This document shows, one piece after another, positions 7,637-15,869 of a DNA stretch of 24,078 nucleotides (within the stretch, counting starts at the first letter, position 1; each line of letters opens with the position of its first letter). Both the position numbers and the translations under genes were made by a program. This stretch comes from JBOHRE01 sp050732635 (GTDB lineage Bacteria; Gemmatimonadota; Gemmatimonadetes; Longimicrobiales; RSA9), in contig JBOHRE010000053.1 in NCBI GenBank assembly GCA_050732635.1, forward strand, positions 1 to 24,078, given 5' to 3'. The notes beneath the pieces are model-generated. The model made no database searches, had not been told where the DNA came from, and was given only the letters and a program-made list of their open reading frames with translations.

Positions 7637-9583
7637 ATCTCCCGCTCCCGGCTCGATCTCTGAAGCTGGAAGCTGATACACTAGATTGCGCTCGTCGTCG
7701 AAGAGCGTCGCCCCGATGCCTTCTCCCCGCAGCCAGTCGACGAAGCCCGCGTCATCACCGCGCTGGATCACGATGGCGACGGGCCTGCCGAGCGAGCGCA
7801 GGCCGGCGAGGGCGGCGGTCCAGCGCTCAGGTTGCCTGCCATATACATCGTCGAGCACCGCGAGGCGTCTTTCGACCAGCCGCGGGTCGTAGCCACGGAT
7901 GTTCAACAGGACTGCCCGCGTGTCCAGCGCAACGCCGAGGTGCGGTTCCTCGCGCTGCGTTGGCACCAGCAGTGTGCGCGCGGTGAATGCGCTGACATGG
8001 AAGTCCGGCCGGTTCACGACCAGCACCGTGTTTTCGGGAGAACGCGTGCGGATCGCGTCTGTCCAGCCGGCGGCGGGCTCGGCCGGTGCCAGCCGCAGCC
8101 AGAACGAGTCCTCGCGCAGGCCCACGGCGCGCGAGACCCGCTGCGGCAGCTGGTCGCCGGCATAGGCGATCATGACCAGCGCCAGCGCCGGCGGCAGCGC
8201 GGCGAGTATCAGCCGCCGCTGCCAGCGGTGTTGCAGCGCGCGCTCAGCGCACACAATGGCGGGCGGCAGCAGGCAGATGCCAGCCGTATAGATGAACTTG
8301 TACTCGGCGAGCGTGGGCAGCCGCAGGACGATGTTCAGCAGGACCGACGCGGCCGCGGCGGCGCCGAGCACCAGCAGCGGCTGCCGCCGTGCCGGCACTT
8401 CCCGGCGCCACAGAACGTATCCAGCCCAGGCAAATGGGGCGCACGCCAGGAACGCCGCGCTGAGCTTCTTGGCTGCTGCTGCGGGGCTCGAGATGGCGAC
8501 GACGGAGGCGTGGCGGCCGAGCGAGGAGAGCTCGAGGCCGACCAGACCCAGAACGGCGGCGGCGGCCGAGCCTGCCAGCAGCAGCAGAAGCAGCGCTCGC
8601 GTGTGGGCCTGCCGCACTCCGAAACGGGGTATTGCTATCACGGCGACGAACGCACCGAGGTGCAGGATCGCGGCGGGGAAGAGCGGGGGGTACAGCGCGC
8701 CGACGGAGGCCGCGACCAGCGGCGCGAGCAGCAGCTCCGGCCCGCGCATGCGCCGCAGACCGATGACCGTGACCGCTGTCAGCGCGACGTACGCCGCCAG
8801 CCCGAAGTTCATGACCTCGAACGCGCTAAACTTCTGCAGAAACGGTGCGTATCGCAGGTCACCGAGCAGTGCCCACCAGATGCCGGAGTCGTTGGGCGGC
8901 AGCAGGGACCAACCGATCAGGCCGGTGACACCGATCCCGAGCGCCAGCAGAAGCGGCGCGGCCAGTGAGCCCTCCTCCGATGCGCCCAGCTCGCGCGCGG
9001 TCTGGTAGTAGAGCACGCCGGTCGCTGCGAGCAGGACCAGGTTCGTGGCGACGTACACGCGCGTCGGCGCCAGATCCACGGTCCAGGCGAGCACGAACCA
9101 GTAGAGGTGCGCGAACCACGGGTAGACCAGCGAGACGCCCGCGAGCTCCGGGTCCTCGGGCAGAACGCTGCCTCGCCCAAGGGCGTAGATGATGTCGGTC
9201 TGGATCAGGCTATGCCACGAAAAAGCGCGGAACCACGGCTCGAGCAACCACGGAATCGCGACGCATGCTGCGACGACTGCGAAGGCGGCCGCCCCGACCA
9301 CGGCCGGCCGCCAGCTCGATCGGCCGCGCGGCATGCTCCGCAGGAGTAGCACCAGGCCCCCCAGATTGATCAGCGTGATCGGCAGGACCGTATCGGACAG
9401 CTCGATGCCGGCCAGGCGCAGTGCGAACGCCTGCAGACCGACAATGAACGGGGAGAGCACGACTGCCAGTGCCAGTCGCGTGCTGAACGGGAGCGCGCTC
9501 GTTCGGAACGCGAAGACCGGCCAGCAGCCGGGCAGCACGAGCAGCGTCAGCGCAGCCGCAGCCGCGAGTATCTGGCGGGGCAC
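7628..9583 (-). CDS. Large polytopic membrane protein, GT-C-like, last gene of the VTC-CotH operon
   Basis: 651 residues from the GTG whose G is shared with the upstream TAG stop (TAGTG). About eleven to thirteen membrane segments fill residues 5-430. The region after the early segments contains SLIQTDIIYALGRGS and YPWFAHLYWFVLAWT, followed by a C-terminal soluble domain of about 180 residues lacking membrane helices, with a beta/alpha look (AIVIQRGDDAGFVDWLRGEG). This layout, a GT-C-type membrane core with an extracytoplasmic C-terminal domain, resembles integral-membrane glycosyltransferases or mannosyltransferases, but no catalytic motif proves it. The tight coupling to the metallophosphoesterase suggests a shared envelope role. 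The frame could be opened further upstream, but the overlap and membrane start support this start. Confidence 0.6.
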   Translation of the reverse strand: MPRQILAAAAALTLLVLPGCWPVFAFRTSALPFSTRLALAVVLSPFIVGLQAFALRLAGIELSDTVLPITLINLGGLVLLLRSMPRGRSSWRPAVVGAAAFAVVAACVAIPWLLEPWFRAFSWHSLIQTDIIYALGRGSVLPEDPELAGVSLVYPWFAHLYWFVLAWTVDLAPTRVYVATNLVLLAATGVLYYQTARELGASEEGSLAAPLLLALGIGVTGLIGWSLLPPNDSGIWWALLGDLRYAPFLQKFSAFEVMNFGLAAYVALTAVTVIGLRRMRGPELLLAPLVAASVGALYPPLFPAAILHLGAFVAVIAIPRFGVRQAHTRALLLLLLAGSAAAAVLGLVGLELSSLGRHASVVAISSPAAAAKKLSAAFLACAPFAWAGYVLWRREVPARRQPLLVLGAAAAASVLLNIVLRLPTLAEYKFIYTAGICLLPPAIVCAERALQHRWQRRLILAALPPALALVMIAYAGDQLPQRVSRAVGLREDSFWLRLAPAEPAAGWTDAIRTRSPENTVLVVNRPDFHVSAFTARTLLVPTQREEPHLGVALDTRAVLLNIRGYDPRLVERRLAVLDDVYGRQPERWTAALAGLRSLGRPVAIVIQRGDDAGFVDWLRGEGIGATLFDDERNLVYQLPASEIEPGAGDLD

Positions 9584-10704
9584 TAGCCGGTGGCGGCCGC
9601 GGCTTGTCGGGGTGAGGACTGTGTGGCCGTGCGTCGCCGGCGTCCGATCACCAGCGCGAGCGCCGCGCCCAACGCCAACCCGAGCAGCCCGGCGGTGCCG
9701 ACGAGGAGTGCCAGCGCGCGGCGCGGTCCGCCGGCGAGGACTTCGAGTCGATCCCAGCCCCGCTGGGTGAGCGTGCGCGGCGCCTCGTACTCGTTGATCT
9801 CTCGCCACCGCTGCGGTGTGAACTTGCCGCCCGTGAAGGCGCCAACCGGAATCACAGCGACGTCCGCTCGATCGCCGGTGACCGTGACCCGGAGCAGATT
9901 GTCGAACTGCTGGTAGAGCAGCCGGCTCTGGATCCGGTTCCGCAGGATTTGCAGACCTGTGTTGTTCTCCACTGAAGACTGGACGTAATCGATCCGGTCA
10001 CGCCGCACGTGCGAGAACTTCATGGGTCCGTAATCGCCGGCGAACACGGCTCGTACCTTCCGGCCGACCAGCAGCGGGTGCACGTCGCGCCACCAGTCCG
10101 CATCATCCTCCCACCACAGCATGTGGTGCATGAGCACGAACGCGTTGTCGTACGCCGCGGTGTCGGCCAGTGCCTGTCGCACGAACTCGATCTGGGGCGA
10201 CTCGAGCTGCTTGCCCCTCACCCACTGGCGTCGCGACCCATCCAGGGTGTCTCCAGGCGGTATGTGCGCAGAACTCAGCAATAGAAAACGGTTGCGGCGG
10301 TGGTCGACGAGGTGAGGCGGTCTGCCGTAGCGCGACGTGTAGACGTCCCGCGTCACCGGATCGTGGATGTCGTGATTGCCCGGGACCCGGTGCACTCGCA
10401 CGGACAGCTCCGCCAGCATGGTGTCCAGGCGGGCCCAGTCCCGGACCACCGAGGCCGAGTCGGCCATGGGCGAGAGCACATCCCCCCAGATCATGTCGCC
10501 GGTCAGGAAGAGCAGGTCCGGCTGCAATGCACGCACCTCATCGAGAATCTCGTCGACGAAGTAATGCGGATTGCCGTCTTCGCCGCCGCGAATGTGTCCG
10601 AGCACCACGAACGACCACGGCTCCGCCGTGGACTGCGCCAGGGCCGGCACGGGCCCCGTGAGCGCGGCCAGCAGCGTAATGATCATCCCGACATGGGTAC
10701 GCAT
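9583..10704 (-). CDS. Secreted, membrane-tethered metallophosphoesterase-like protein with divergent metal motifs
   Basis: 373 residues. The ATG at 10704 was chosen because it gives a clean signal peptide (about residues 1-24, ending in PALAQS); the open frame upstream lies over the end of the CotH gene. The calcineurin-like phosphoesterase pattern is recognisable: GDMIWGD (69-75), GNHD (109-112) and an HH pair (193-194). However, the first motif, normally DxH, reads LGHIRGG (35-41), and the last, normally GHxH, reads AGDYGP (222-227). A C-terminal hydrophobic helix followed by RRRR anchors the protein. It is therefore exported, facing the periplasm or outside. It may hydrolyse phosphoesters with an altered metal site or only bind a phosphorylated ligand. 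Its stop shares one base with the next start, and 34 bases separate it from the CotH gene. Confidence 0.75.
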   Translation of the reverse strand: MRTHVGMIITLLAALTGPVPALAQSTAEPWSFVVLGHIRGGEDGNPHYFVDEILDEVRALQPDLLFLTGDMIWGDVLSPMADSASVVRDWARLDTMLAELSVRVHRVPGNHDIHDPVTRDVYTSRYGRPPHLVDHRRNRFLLLSSAHIPPGDTLDGSRRQWVRGKQLESPQIEFVRQALADTAAYDNAFVLMHHMLWWEDDADWWRDVHPLLVGRKVRAVFAGDYGPMKFSHVRRDRIDYVQSSVENNTGLQILRNRIQSRLLYQQFDNLLRVTVTGDRADVAVIPVGAFTGGKFTPQRWREINEYEAPRTLTQRGWDRLEVLAGGPRRALALLVGTAGLLGLALGAALALVIGRRRRTATQSSPRQAAAATG

Positions 10705-10738
10705 AGGCGTGTGCTGGGTTGAGGCAGTGGCGCAGCGC

Positions 10739-13700
10739 CTACCGGGCGCTCGCGACGTGGTCTCGATCCTCACGCCCCGCCGGCAAGCGGTACAGCCGGA
10801 TGCTGCGCACATCGACGCGTGCTGATCGCAGCTCGACGAAGCCGCTCTGCGTCGCCACGTAGGCGCGTTCCGGCCGCGGCCATACCCGGATCGTGATGCG
10901 ATCGTAGCTGCCGGGCGGTACACGCACCGCCTCCAGCCTGAAGATCTGCAGACTGTCGGTCGCCGGCAGCGGGCGGATCACTTCGCCCTGGTCGCTCTCG
11001 AGCCGGAGCTGCAACGAGTCCACGCCGCGCGTCGCGAGCTCGAGCACGAGCAGCGCTCTGCCGGCAGCGGCAACCTCCCAATCGATGGCGCGCCCGAAGC
11101 TGCCGCGGAACTTCTCGAATGATGCGACGAGCGCGTCGTCACGTTTTTCGAGCTGCGTCACGCCGCGGTCGGGCACCCAGCCGTCGCGCGTGGAGTGCAG
11201 GTCTTCCGCGAACGTCATGTCGATCACCGGCGGGAGCGGCGCGGCGCGGTTCCAGCTGGTCAGCAGCCCACGCGGGGCGTCGCTGCCGGCCCTGACACCG
11301 TAGTGCGCGTAGACCCAGGCGTACGCGTCCGCCGTCGGGTCCACCGGTCCGGTATCGGGCGTGCGCGAGATTCTCGATGCGGCGTCGCTCAGGAAGTCCT
11401 GTTCGTTACCGGCGACCAGCGTACCGATCAGCTTGGCCCAGCCGCCGCCGCCGTAGCGCCAATTCTTCACGTTCTGCAGGATGCCAATGCGGTTGCCGGT
11501 GATCACGTTGTTCAGCAGCACCGGCTCGGAGCGGTCCTTGACCTCGATGCCTCGCTCGGACAGCGAGATGTGGTTGTTGAAGACGAAGGGATGGCTTCTC
11601 TCGCCGATCGAGATCCCCTTGTCGTCCGATCGAGTGATCACATTGCCGATGACTGCCGGGCTGGACGTCATCAGATCGATGGCATCGTTGCCGGACTCAT
11701 CGAAGCGGCAGTCGCGAATCGCGCCAGCCGAGTAGTCGTAATCAATGGCGTCCCCATTGGCGCGAGCGAAGCTGCACTGCTCGAGCACGACATCGGCATG
11801 CATCGCGTGAAACGTGTCATCGCTGCGCAGGTTGTCCTGGAACTCCGCTCGAGTGAAGACCACGTCGCGCGCCCAGTGCACGTTGGTCATGCCGCTGTAC
11901 TCGATGCGATCGACGGTCGCGCCGCCGCCGCCCGTGAAGCGAACCTGCTCGAGGCGGCTGCCGTTGGCGTTGGCGCCCTGGAGCGCGAAGGCGCCCCACG
12001 GCCGGCCCGGCTCGGCCGGCTCGAACCGGATCGGCTGCTGCGGTGTGCCTCGCGCGAACACCGGCCCTCGCGCGATCAACGACACGTCCGGTGCCAGACG
12101 AATCACCGTGCCCGGCTCGATGCGCAGCGTGTCCGTCGCGGCGATGCGCGTCGTCGCGTCGAGCTCGACAGCACCCGACCAGCGGTGCGTCCGGCCACGC
12201 GTCACCGGGTACTCCCACGGATTCCAGGAGTCGCTGCGCTGGCTCCCTTCGACGGCGCCCCAGGGCTCCACGGTGGCGGCCTGACCCGTCAGACGGTTTC
12301 GGAGCACCGGCTCTGCACCCGCCAGCGCCGCCTGGCCGACCAGGAACAGGCGGTAATGCACCTGACCCGGACGCAGCCCGCGGCCTCGCGTGTTCCAGCC
12401 CGGCAGCAGCGGCTCGGCCGTGTCGAGCCGCAGCTCCCGGCCTGCCGGCGTATCGACCCACGACACCGGAATCGCCCGGTCGCCGGCGTCGAGCTCGCCG
12501 TTGAGATTCAGATCCGCGAAAAGGCGGGGCAGCGCGCCCGCTGCGGCGGGCAGGCGCACGCCTGTGAAGTCGGCGCCGGCATAGCCGCGGGATTCCAGAT
12601 CGACCACGGCGAGCGAGTCGTGCTGTGCGATGGCGAATGCGACGCGCGCGTCACCGGCCCAGGCGCGCAACAGCACTCCGTTCCTGCGCAGTACGTGCGC
12701 GACCTCGCTGGGCTTGCCGACTGCCGCAATGGACGGCTCGCGGAGCTGCTCGTACTCGAAGTACGGGCGATAGCGCTCGTAGGCCTGCCGGGCGATCGTC
12801 GCGCCGCGCCGCGGAATCGAGTCGTGCTGCACGGCCCGATACGCCTCGCCCAGCGCGGCGTCGACCAGGAACGGGTCACGCAGCACCGCTTGCAGAAAGC
12901 CATTGACCCAGAGCGGCGGCCGTGCCAGGTCGAGCAGCCGCAGGTCCCAGACGATCGGATGCAGCCGGCCGGACCAGGGATCCTCGTACCAGAACTGGTT
13001 GTGCAGGTTGTCCATGTGGTACAGGTCACCCGCGACGAGCATCAGCGCGATGAAGCGCGCCAGCTCGGCACGGTCGAGCCAACGCATCAGAGCCACGTGA
13101 TCGTCGAACGTCGTGCCATTGATGGCACGGATGAACTGCTCGAGTGCGGATGAGCCCGGCGCCGCCGGCCGCGTGTTCGCCGAGGCCAGATTCCAGATGT
13201 AGGGATTCACGAAAAGACCGCGAGGCACGCCCTTGTAGGTATCACCGCGCTCGGCGGCATCGCCCTGAAACACGTTGCCCGGCATGTGGCCGACGTGGCG
13301 GACCAGGCCCTCGTCTACCGGCTCCGTGATCCGGTACAGCCCGTAGAAGCGGCCGTTGACGAACACGGGCGCGATTCCCGATGCCGGCGCCAGCACGTCG
13401 AAATCGGTGGCCAGCGTCGCCGCGACGTACTGCGACAATACGTCCTTCACGGAAAAGGCCAGCGAGCGGAATCCCTGGTACAGGTCCGAGCGCGGTGTGC
13501 GCAGTGTGAACGTGAGCTTCGCCGTCGTCCAGTGCACGCTGGTATCGCCGCGGCGACGGATGCGCACCGATTGCACGCCGTCTTCCCGGAGCAGCTCGCC
13601 CTCCAGCCACGTGCCCCAGCTGCCCTGCCGGTCCTGCTGGAACGCTCGCCACTCGTCGCGGGGCAGCCGCAGATGCACGATCGGTGCGTCAGCCGCACCG

Positions 13701-14005
13701 TAATCCAGATGCTGGCTGAGCAGCACGGCCCGAGGTGCTTTCAGCGGCGCCTGCAGTCGGGCGCTGAAGAGTTGCGGTAGCCGGGCACTGTTCGACCACC
13801 AATCATCGAACTGCAGCAGATTCCCGTAGTCGATGATGGACCCGGCGCCGGCGTACAGCGCCACGAGGAGAACCGGCGTCGAGATGATCACCGCATCGCG
13901 CAGCCGGAACGGCCGGCGCCGGCCCGAGCGTGAGGCGCGCAGCGCCGCAGTGAGACGCTGCGGCAGGCGGCGCAGCCGATCGAGCATGCCGTTCGCCCCC
14001 CTCAT
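10739..14005 (-). CDS. CotH-type kinase fused to a right-handed beta-helix, membrane-anchored
   Basis: 1088 residues from the ATG at 14005, which overlaps the TPR gene's stop (ATGA). A second in-frame ATG at 13987 follows a GAGGGG stretch and is a possible alternative. A membrane helix lies at about 37-56, with the rest probably outside. The CotH domain spans about 100-420: RIRRRGDTS (148-156), YRITEPVDEG (224-233), HMDNLHN (330-336) and PIVWDLRLLD (350-359), matching the metal- and ATP-binding pattern of spore-coat kinase CotH. An EF-hand/dockerin-like loop, DLNLNGELDAGD, is at 498-509. From about 610 to 880 there are repeated short beta-helix rungs (NVITRSDDKGISIG, NNVITGNRIGILQN), followed by a beta-rich C-terminal domain. 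Bacterial CotH kinases phosphorylate proteins; the substrate here is unknown. Confidence 0.85.
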   Translation of the reverse strand: MRGANGMLDRLRRLPQRLTAALRASRSGRRRPFRLRDAVIISTPVLLVALYAGAGSIIDYGNLLQFDDWWSNSARLPQLFSARLQAPLKAPRAVLLSQHLDYGAADAPIVHLRLPRDEWRAFQQDRQGSWGTWLEGELLREDGVQSVRIRRRGDTSVHWTTAKLTFTLRTPRSDLYQGFRSLAFSVKDVLSQYVAATLATDFDVLAPASGIAPVFVNGRFYGLYRITEPVDEGLVRHVGHMPGNVFQGDAAERGDTYKGVPRGLFVNPYIWNLASANTRPAAPGSSALEQFIRAINGTTFDDHVALMRWLDRAELARFIALMLVAGDLYHMDNLHNQFWYEDPWSGRLHPIVWDLRLLDLARPPLWVNGFLQAVLRDPFLVDAALGEAYRAVQHDSIPRRGATIARQAYERYRPYFEYEQLREPSIAAVGKPSEVAHVLRRNGVLLRAWAGDARVAFAIAQHDSLAVVDLESRGYAGADFTGVRLPAAAGALPRLFADLNLNGELDAGDRAIPVSWVDTPAGRELRLDTAEPLLPGWNTRGRGLRPGQVHYRLFLVGQAALAGAEPVLRNRLTGQAATVEPWGAVEGSQRSDSWNPWEYPVTRGRTHRWSGAVELDATTRIAATDTLRIEPGTVIRLAPDVSLIARGPVFARGTPQQPIRFEPAEPGRPWGAFALQGANANGSRLEQVRFTGGGGATVDRIEYSGMTNVHWARDVVFTRAEFQDNLRSDDTFHAMHADVVLEQCSFARANGDAIDYDYSAGAIRDCRFDESGNDAIDLMTSSPAVIGNVITRSDDKGISIGERSHPFVFNNHISLSERGIEVKDRSEPVLLNNVITGNRIGILQNVKNWRYGGGGWAKLIGTLVAGNEQDFLSDAASRISRTPDTGPVDPTADAYAWVYAHYGVRAGSDAPRGLLTSWNRAAPLPPVIDMTFAEDLHSTRDGWVPDRGVTQLEKRDDALVASFEKFRGSFGRAIDWEVAAAGRALLVLELATRGVDSLQLRLESDQGEVIRPLPATDSLQIFRLEAVRVPPGSYDRITIRVWPRPERAYVATQSGFVELRSARVDVRSIRLYRLPAGREDRDHVASAR

Positions 14006-15105
14006 TCGCGGAAACGGATGGCCGACGCGGGATCGCTGGCCGGCAGCGTCTGCGAGCGGGCGCGCGCTGCGGCGAGCCCGTCGGCATCGAGGCGGTTGCG
14101 GTAGCTCTTCTCCACCATGGTCCACAGGTTGGAGTCGACCGGTTTCGGCAGCCGGATCACCAGCCACACCTCCTCGATCGACTCCAGCTCCTCCGCCAGT
14201 TCGATGCGCAGTGGCGCGCCACGCTCCTGCCCGAGATCGAAGGGCACTTCCCAGGCTGCGACCGCGGGCCGCGCCACCTGCTGCCGCCGCCCCGGGATCC
14301 CGGGCCGCAACGGCTCACGCATGCCCAGCTCGGCCACCTCTGCGAAGAGGCCCTTCGTATCGATCAGCGCCGACGCGTTCGCGGTCAGCGCGAGCCTCGC
14401 CGGCAGGCCGATGCGAACCGTGTGGTAGCGCCCATCGACCGGCACGTCTGCCGGCAGCGGGACGCCCGCCACCTCGACGATCAGCCCGTGCAGCCAGTAG
14501 GCGTCCAGATAGCGCTCGTAGGCCGCCGTCACGCCGGCGAAATCGCCGCGCTCGAACAACAGCTCGACATGGCGCGTCACCGACGGCAGGTGATTGGGGT
14601 GAATCGCGAGCGCCGCTATGACGTGCAGCTCCGCCAGCTCCGGCTCGTCGAACGCCAGTGCGGCATCGGCGAGCGCCACGTGGTTGCGGTAGTTCTGCGG
14701 GTCGAATGCCGCCAACCGGGCGTAGGCATCCAGCGCGAGACGCTTCCGGTCCAACGCGGCGTACGCATCGCCGAGGCTGCGCAGCAGCCGCTCCCGCTCC
14801 GTATCACGCCGGTGCTTGACGACGCGGGCCGGGAAGCGTCGATCCAGCTCGCTCAGGTAGCTCGCCGCTTCCTCGTACAGACCGGCCTGCAGCAAGCGCT
14901 CGCCACTGGCGACCTGCGCGCTCCAGCGCGCATCGCGCACCGCGAGCACCCGCGCCACCGTTTCCAGCATCGGATTGCGCAGCTGGGGCAGCACCATGAG
15001 CACGCCCAGCAGCAGCACACCGGCCAGGTAAGCGCCGAGGATGGCGCGTTCGTGCGCGAGGTAGAACGCGCGCACCCGCTGAAACAGCGACGCCGACCCG
15101 CTCAC
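14002..15105 (-). CDS. Membrane-anchored TPR protein of the VTC-CotH operon
   Basis: 367 residues. The start is the GTG at 15105, which overlaps the DUF4956 stop (GTGA). A single N-terminal membrane helix (about 21-42) is followed by a helical, tetratricopeptide-like region at about 55-205 (ERLLRSLGDAYAALDRKRLALDAYARLAAFDP pattern of paired amphipathic helices). A C-terminal beta-rich domain follows, with GRYHTVRIGLPARLALTANASALIDTKG features. The helix repeats suggest a scaffold or protein-interaction role rather than catalysis. The C-terminal domain is not recognised. It sits between DUF4956 and the CotH kinase, overlapping both, which points to a stoichiometric partner of one of them. Confidence 0.65.
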   Translation of the reverse strand: MSGSASLFQRVRAFYLAHERAILGAYLAGVLLLGVLMVLPQLRNPMLETVARVLAVRDARWSAQVASGERLLQAGLYEEAASYLSELDRRFPARVVKHRRDTERERLLRSLGDAYAALDRKRLALDAYARLAAFDPQNYRNHVALADAALAFDEPELAELHVIAALAIHPNHLPSVTRHVELLFERGDFAGVTAAYERYLDAYWLHGLIVEVAGVPLPADVPVDGRYHTVRIGLPARLALTANASALIDTKGLFAEVAELGMREPLRPGIPGRRQQVARPAVAAWEVPFDLGQERGAPLRIELAEELESIEEVWLVIRLPKPVDSNLWTMVEKSYRNRLDADGLAAARARSQTLPASDPASAIRFRE

Positions 15106-15797
15106 ACGACCAGGTTCTCGTGACCCGTCAGCAGCATGACCTTGTTGCCCGCGGCCGCAGTGCGCAGCTCGTCGAGCAGCTTCGCTTCATCGGCGCCCGC
15201 CCGCAGCACCACCGAATACACCAGCTCCAGCAGCGTGCCGTCCCGAACCGTTTCCACGCTCAGCAACGTGTGATCCTGAACGTAACGGTAGAACAGATCG
15301 TTGAAGACCGTGTGATGATCCAGGTACTCGGGCAGGTGCACCTTCAGCAGCACCTCACGGTGCCGCACCGCGCCGATGTCGAAGCGGTGGAGAAAGTAGA
15401 CCATGCCGCAGGCGAAGACGGTGAAGACGACGGCGGCCATGTAGAAGCCCGTGCCCGCCGCCATGCCGACCGCCATGGTCATGAAGATGAAGGCCACGTC
15501 ACGGGATTCCTTGACGGCATTGCGGAAGCGGATGATCGACAGCGCGCCGACCAGCGCGAACGCTCGGGCGATGTTGCTGCCGATGATCAGCATGATGATC
15601 GATACGGTCACGCCCATGATGATCATCGTGTGCACGAATGCCGTCGAGTACGACAGCCCTTGATGCGTCTCCCGGTAGAAGTAGGCGAGCATCAGTGCGA
15701 GCACGAAGCTCAGGCTCAGCGCGGCAACCGCCTCCCACAGCGCGAAGCCGCCGCCCATGGCCGTGCCCTGGATACTCTCCCGAATCAGCTCATCCAC
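15102..15797 (-). CDS. DUF4956 integral membrane protein
   Basis: 231 residues from a GTG at 15797, preceded by GAGG about 6 bases upstream. No in-frame ATG exists nearby. About four membrane segments lie in residues 20-135, with the family's signature GALSIIRFRNAVKESRD (between the second and third segments) and AVGMAAGTGFY, then a soluble C-terminal domain of about 95 residues with an alpha/beta look. DUF4956 proteins are of unknown biochemical function and are repeatedly found next to VTC-domain and CotH genes. In fungal VTC complexes the polymerase is attached to a membrane subunit that exports the chain, and DUF4956 is an attractive analogue; that is inference. It overlaps the TPR gene's start and lies 72 bases from the VTC gene. 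Confidence 0.85.
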   Translation of the reverse strand: MDELIRESIQGTAMGGGFALWEAVAALSLSFVLALMLAYFYRETHQGLSYSTAFVHTMIIMGVTVSIIMLIIGSNIARAFALVGALSIIRFRNAVKESRDVAFIFMTMAVGMAAGTGFYMAAVVFTVFACGMVYFLHRFDIGAVRHREVLLKVHLPEYLDHHTVFNDLFYRYVQDHTLLSVETVRDGTLLELVYSVVLRAGADEAKLLDELRTAAAGNKVMLLTGHENLVV

Positions 15798-15834
15798 ATT
15801 CGCCTCGCCGTTGTTCTTCCATCATGACAGGGAA

Positions 15835-15863
15835 CCCCCGCCCCCGCCCCCCGCGCCCGCCCC
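15835..15863 (-). other. Potential G-quadruplex between VTC and DUF4956 genes
   Basis: The plus strand has C-runs of 5, 5, 6, 3 and 4 separated by 1-3 bases, so the minus (mRNA) strand reads as five consecutive G-runs (GGGG, GGG, GGGGGG, GGGGG, GGGGG) with loops of 1-3 bases. It lies in the 72-base gap, about 40 bases ahead of the DUF4956 start. Confidence 0.55.
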
Positions 15864-15869
15864 AATCCT

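Noticed and set aside
7516..7986. Plus-strand ORF with a hydrophobic beginning just after the amidohydrolase
   Set aside because: It runs over the terminator hairpin and deep into the minus-strand GT-C gene, becomes Arg/Ser-rich and lacks a ribosome binding site.
11195..13153. 652-residue plus-strand ORF opposite the CotH gene
   Set aside because: Antisense shadow in high-GC DNA; the minus strand holds the kinase and beta-helix motifs.
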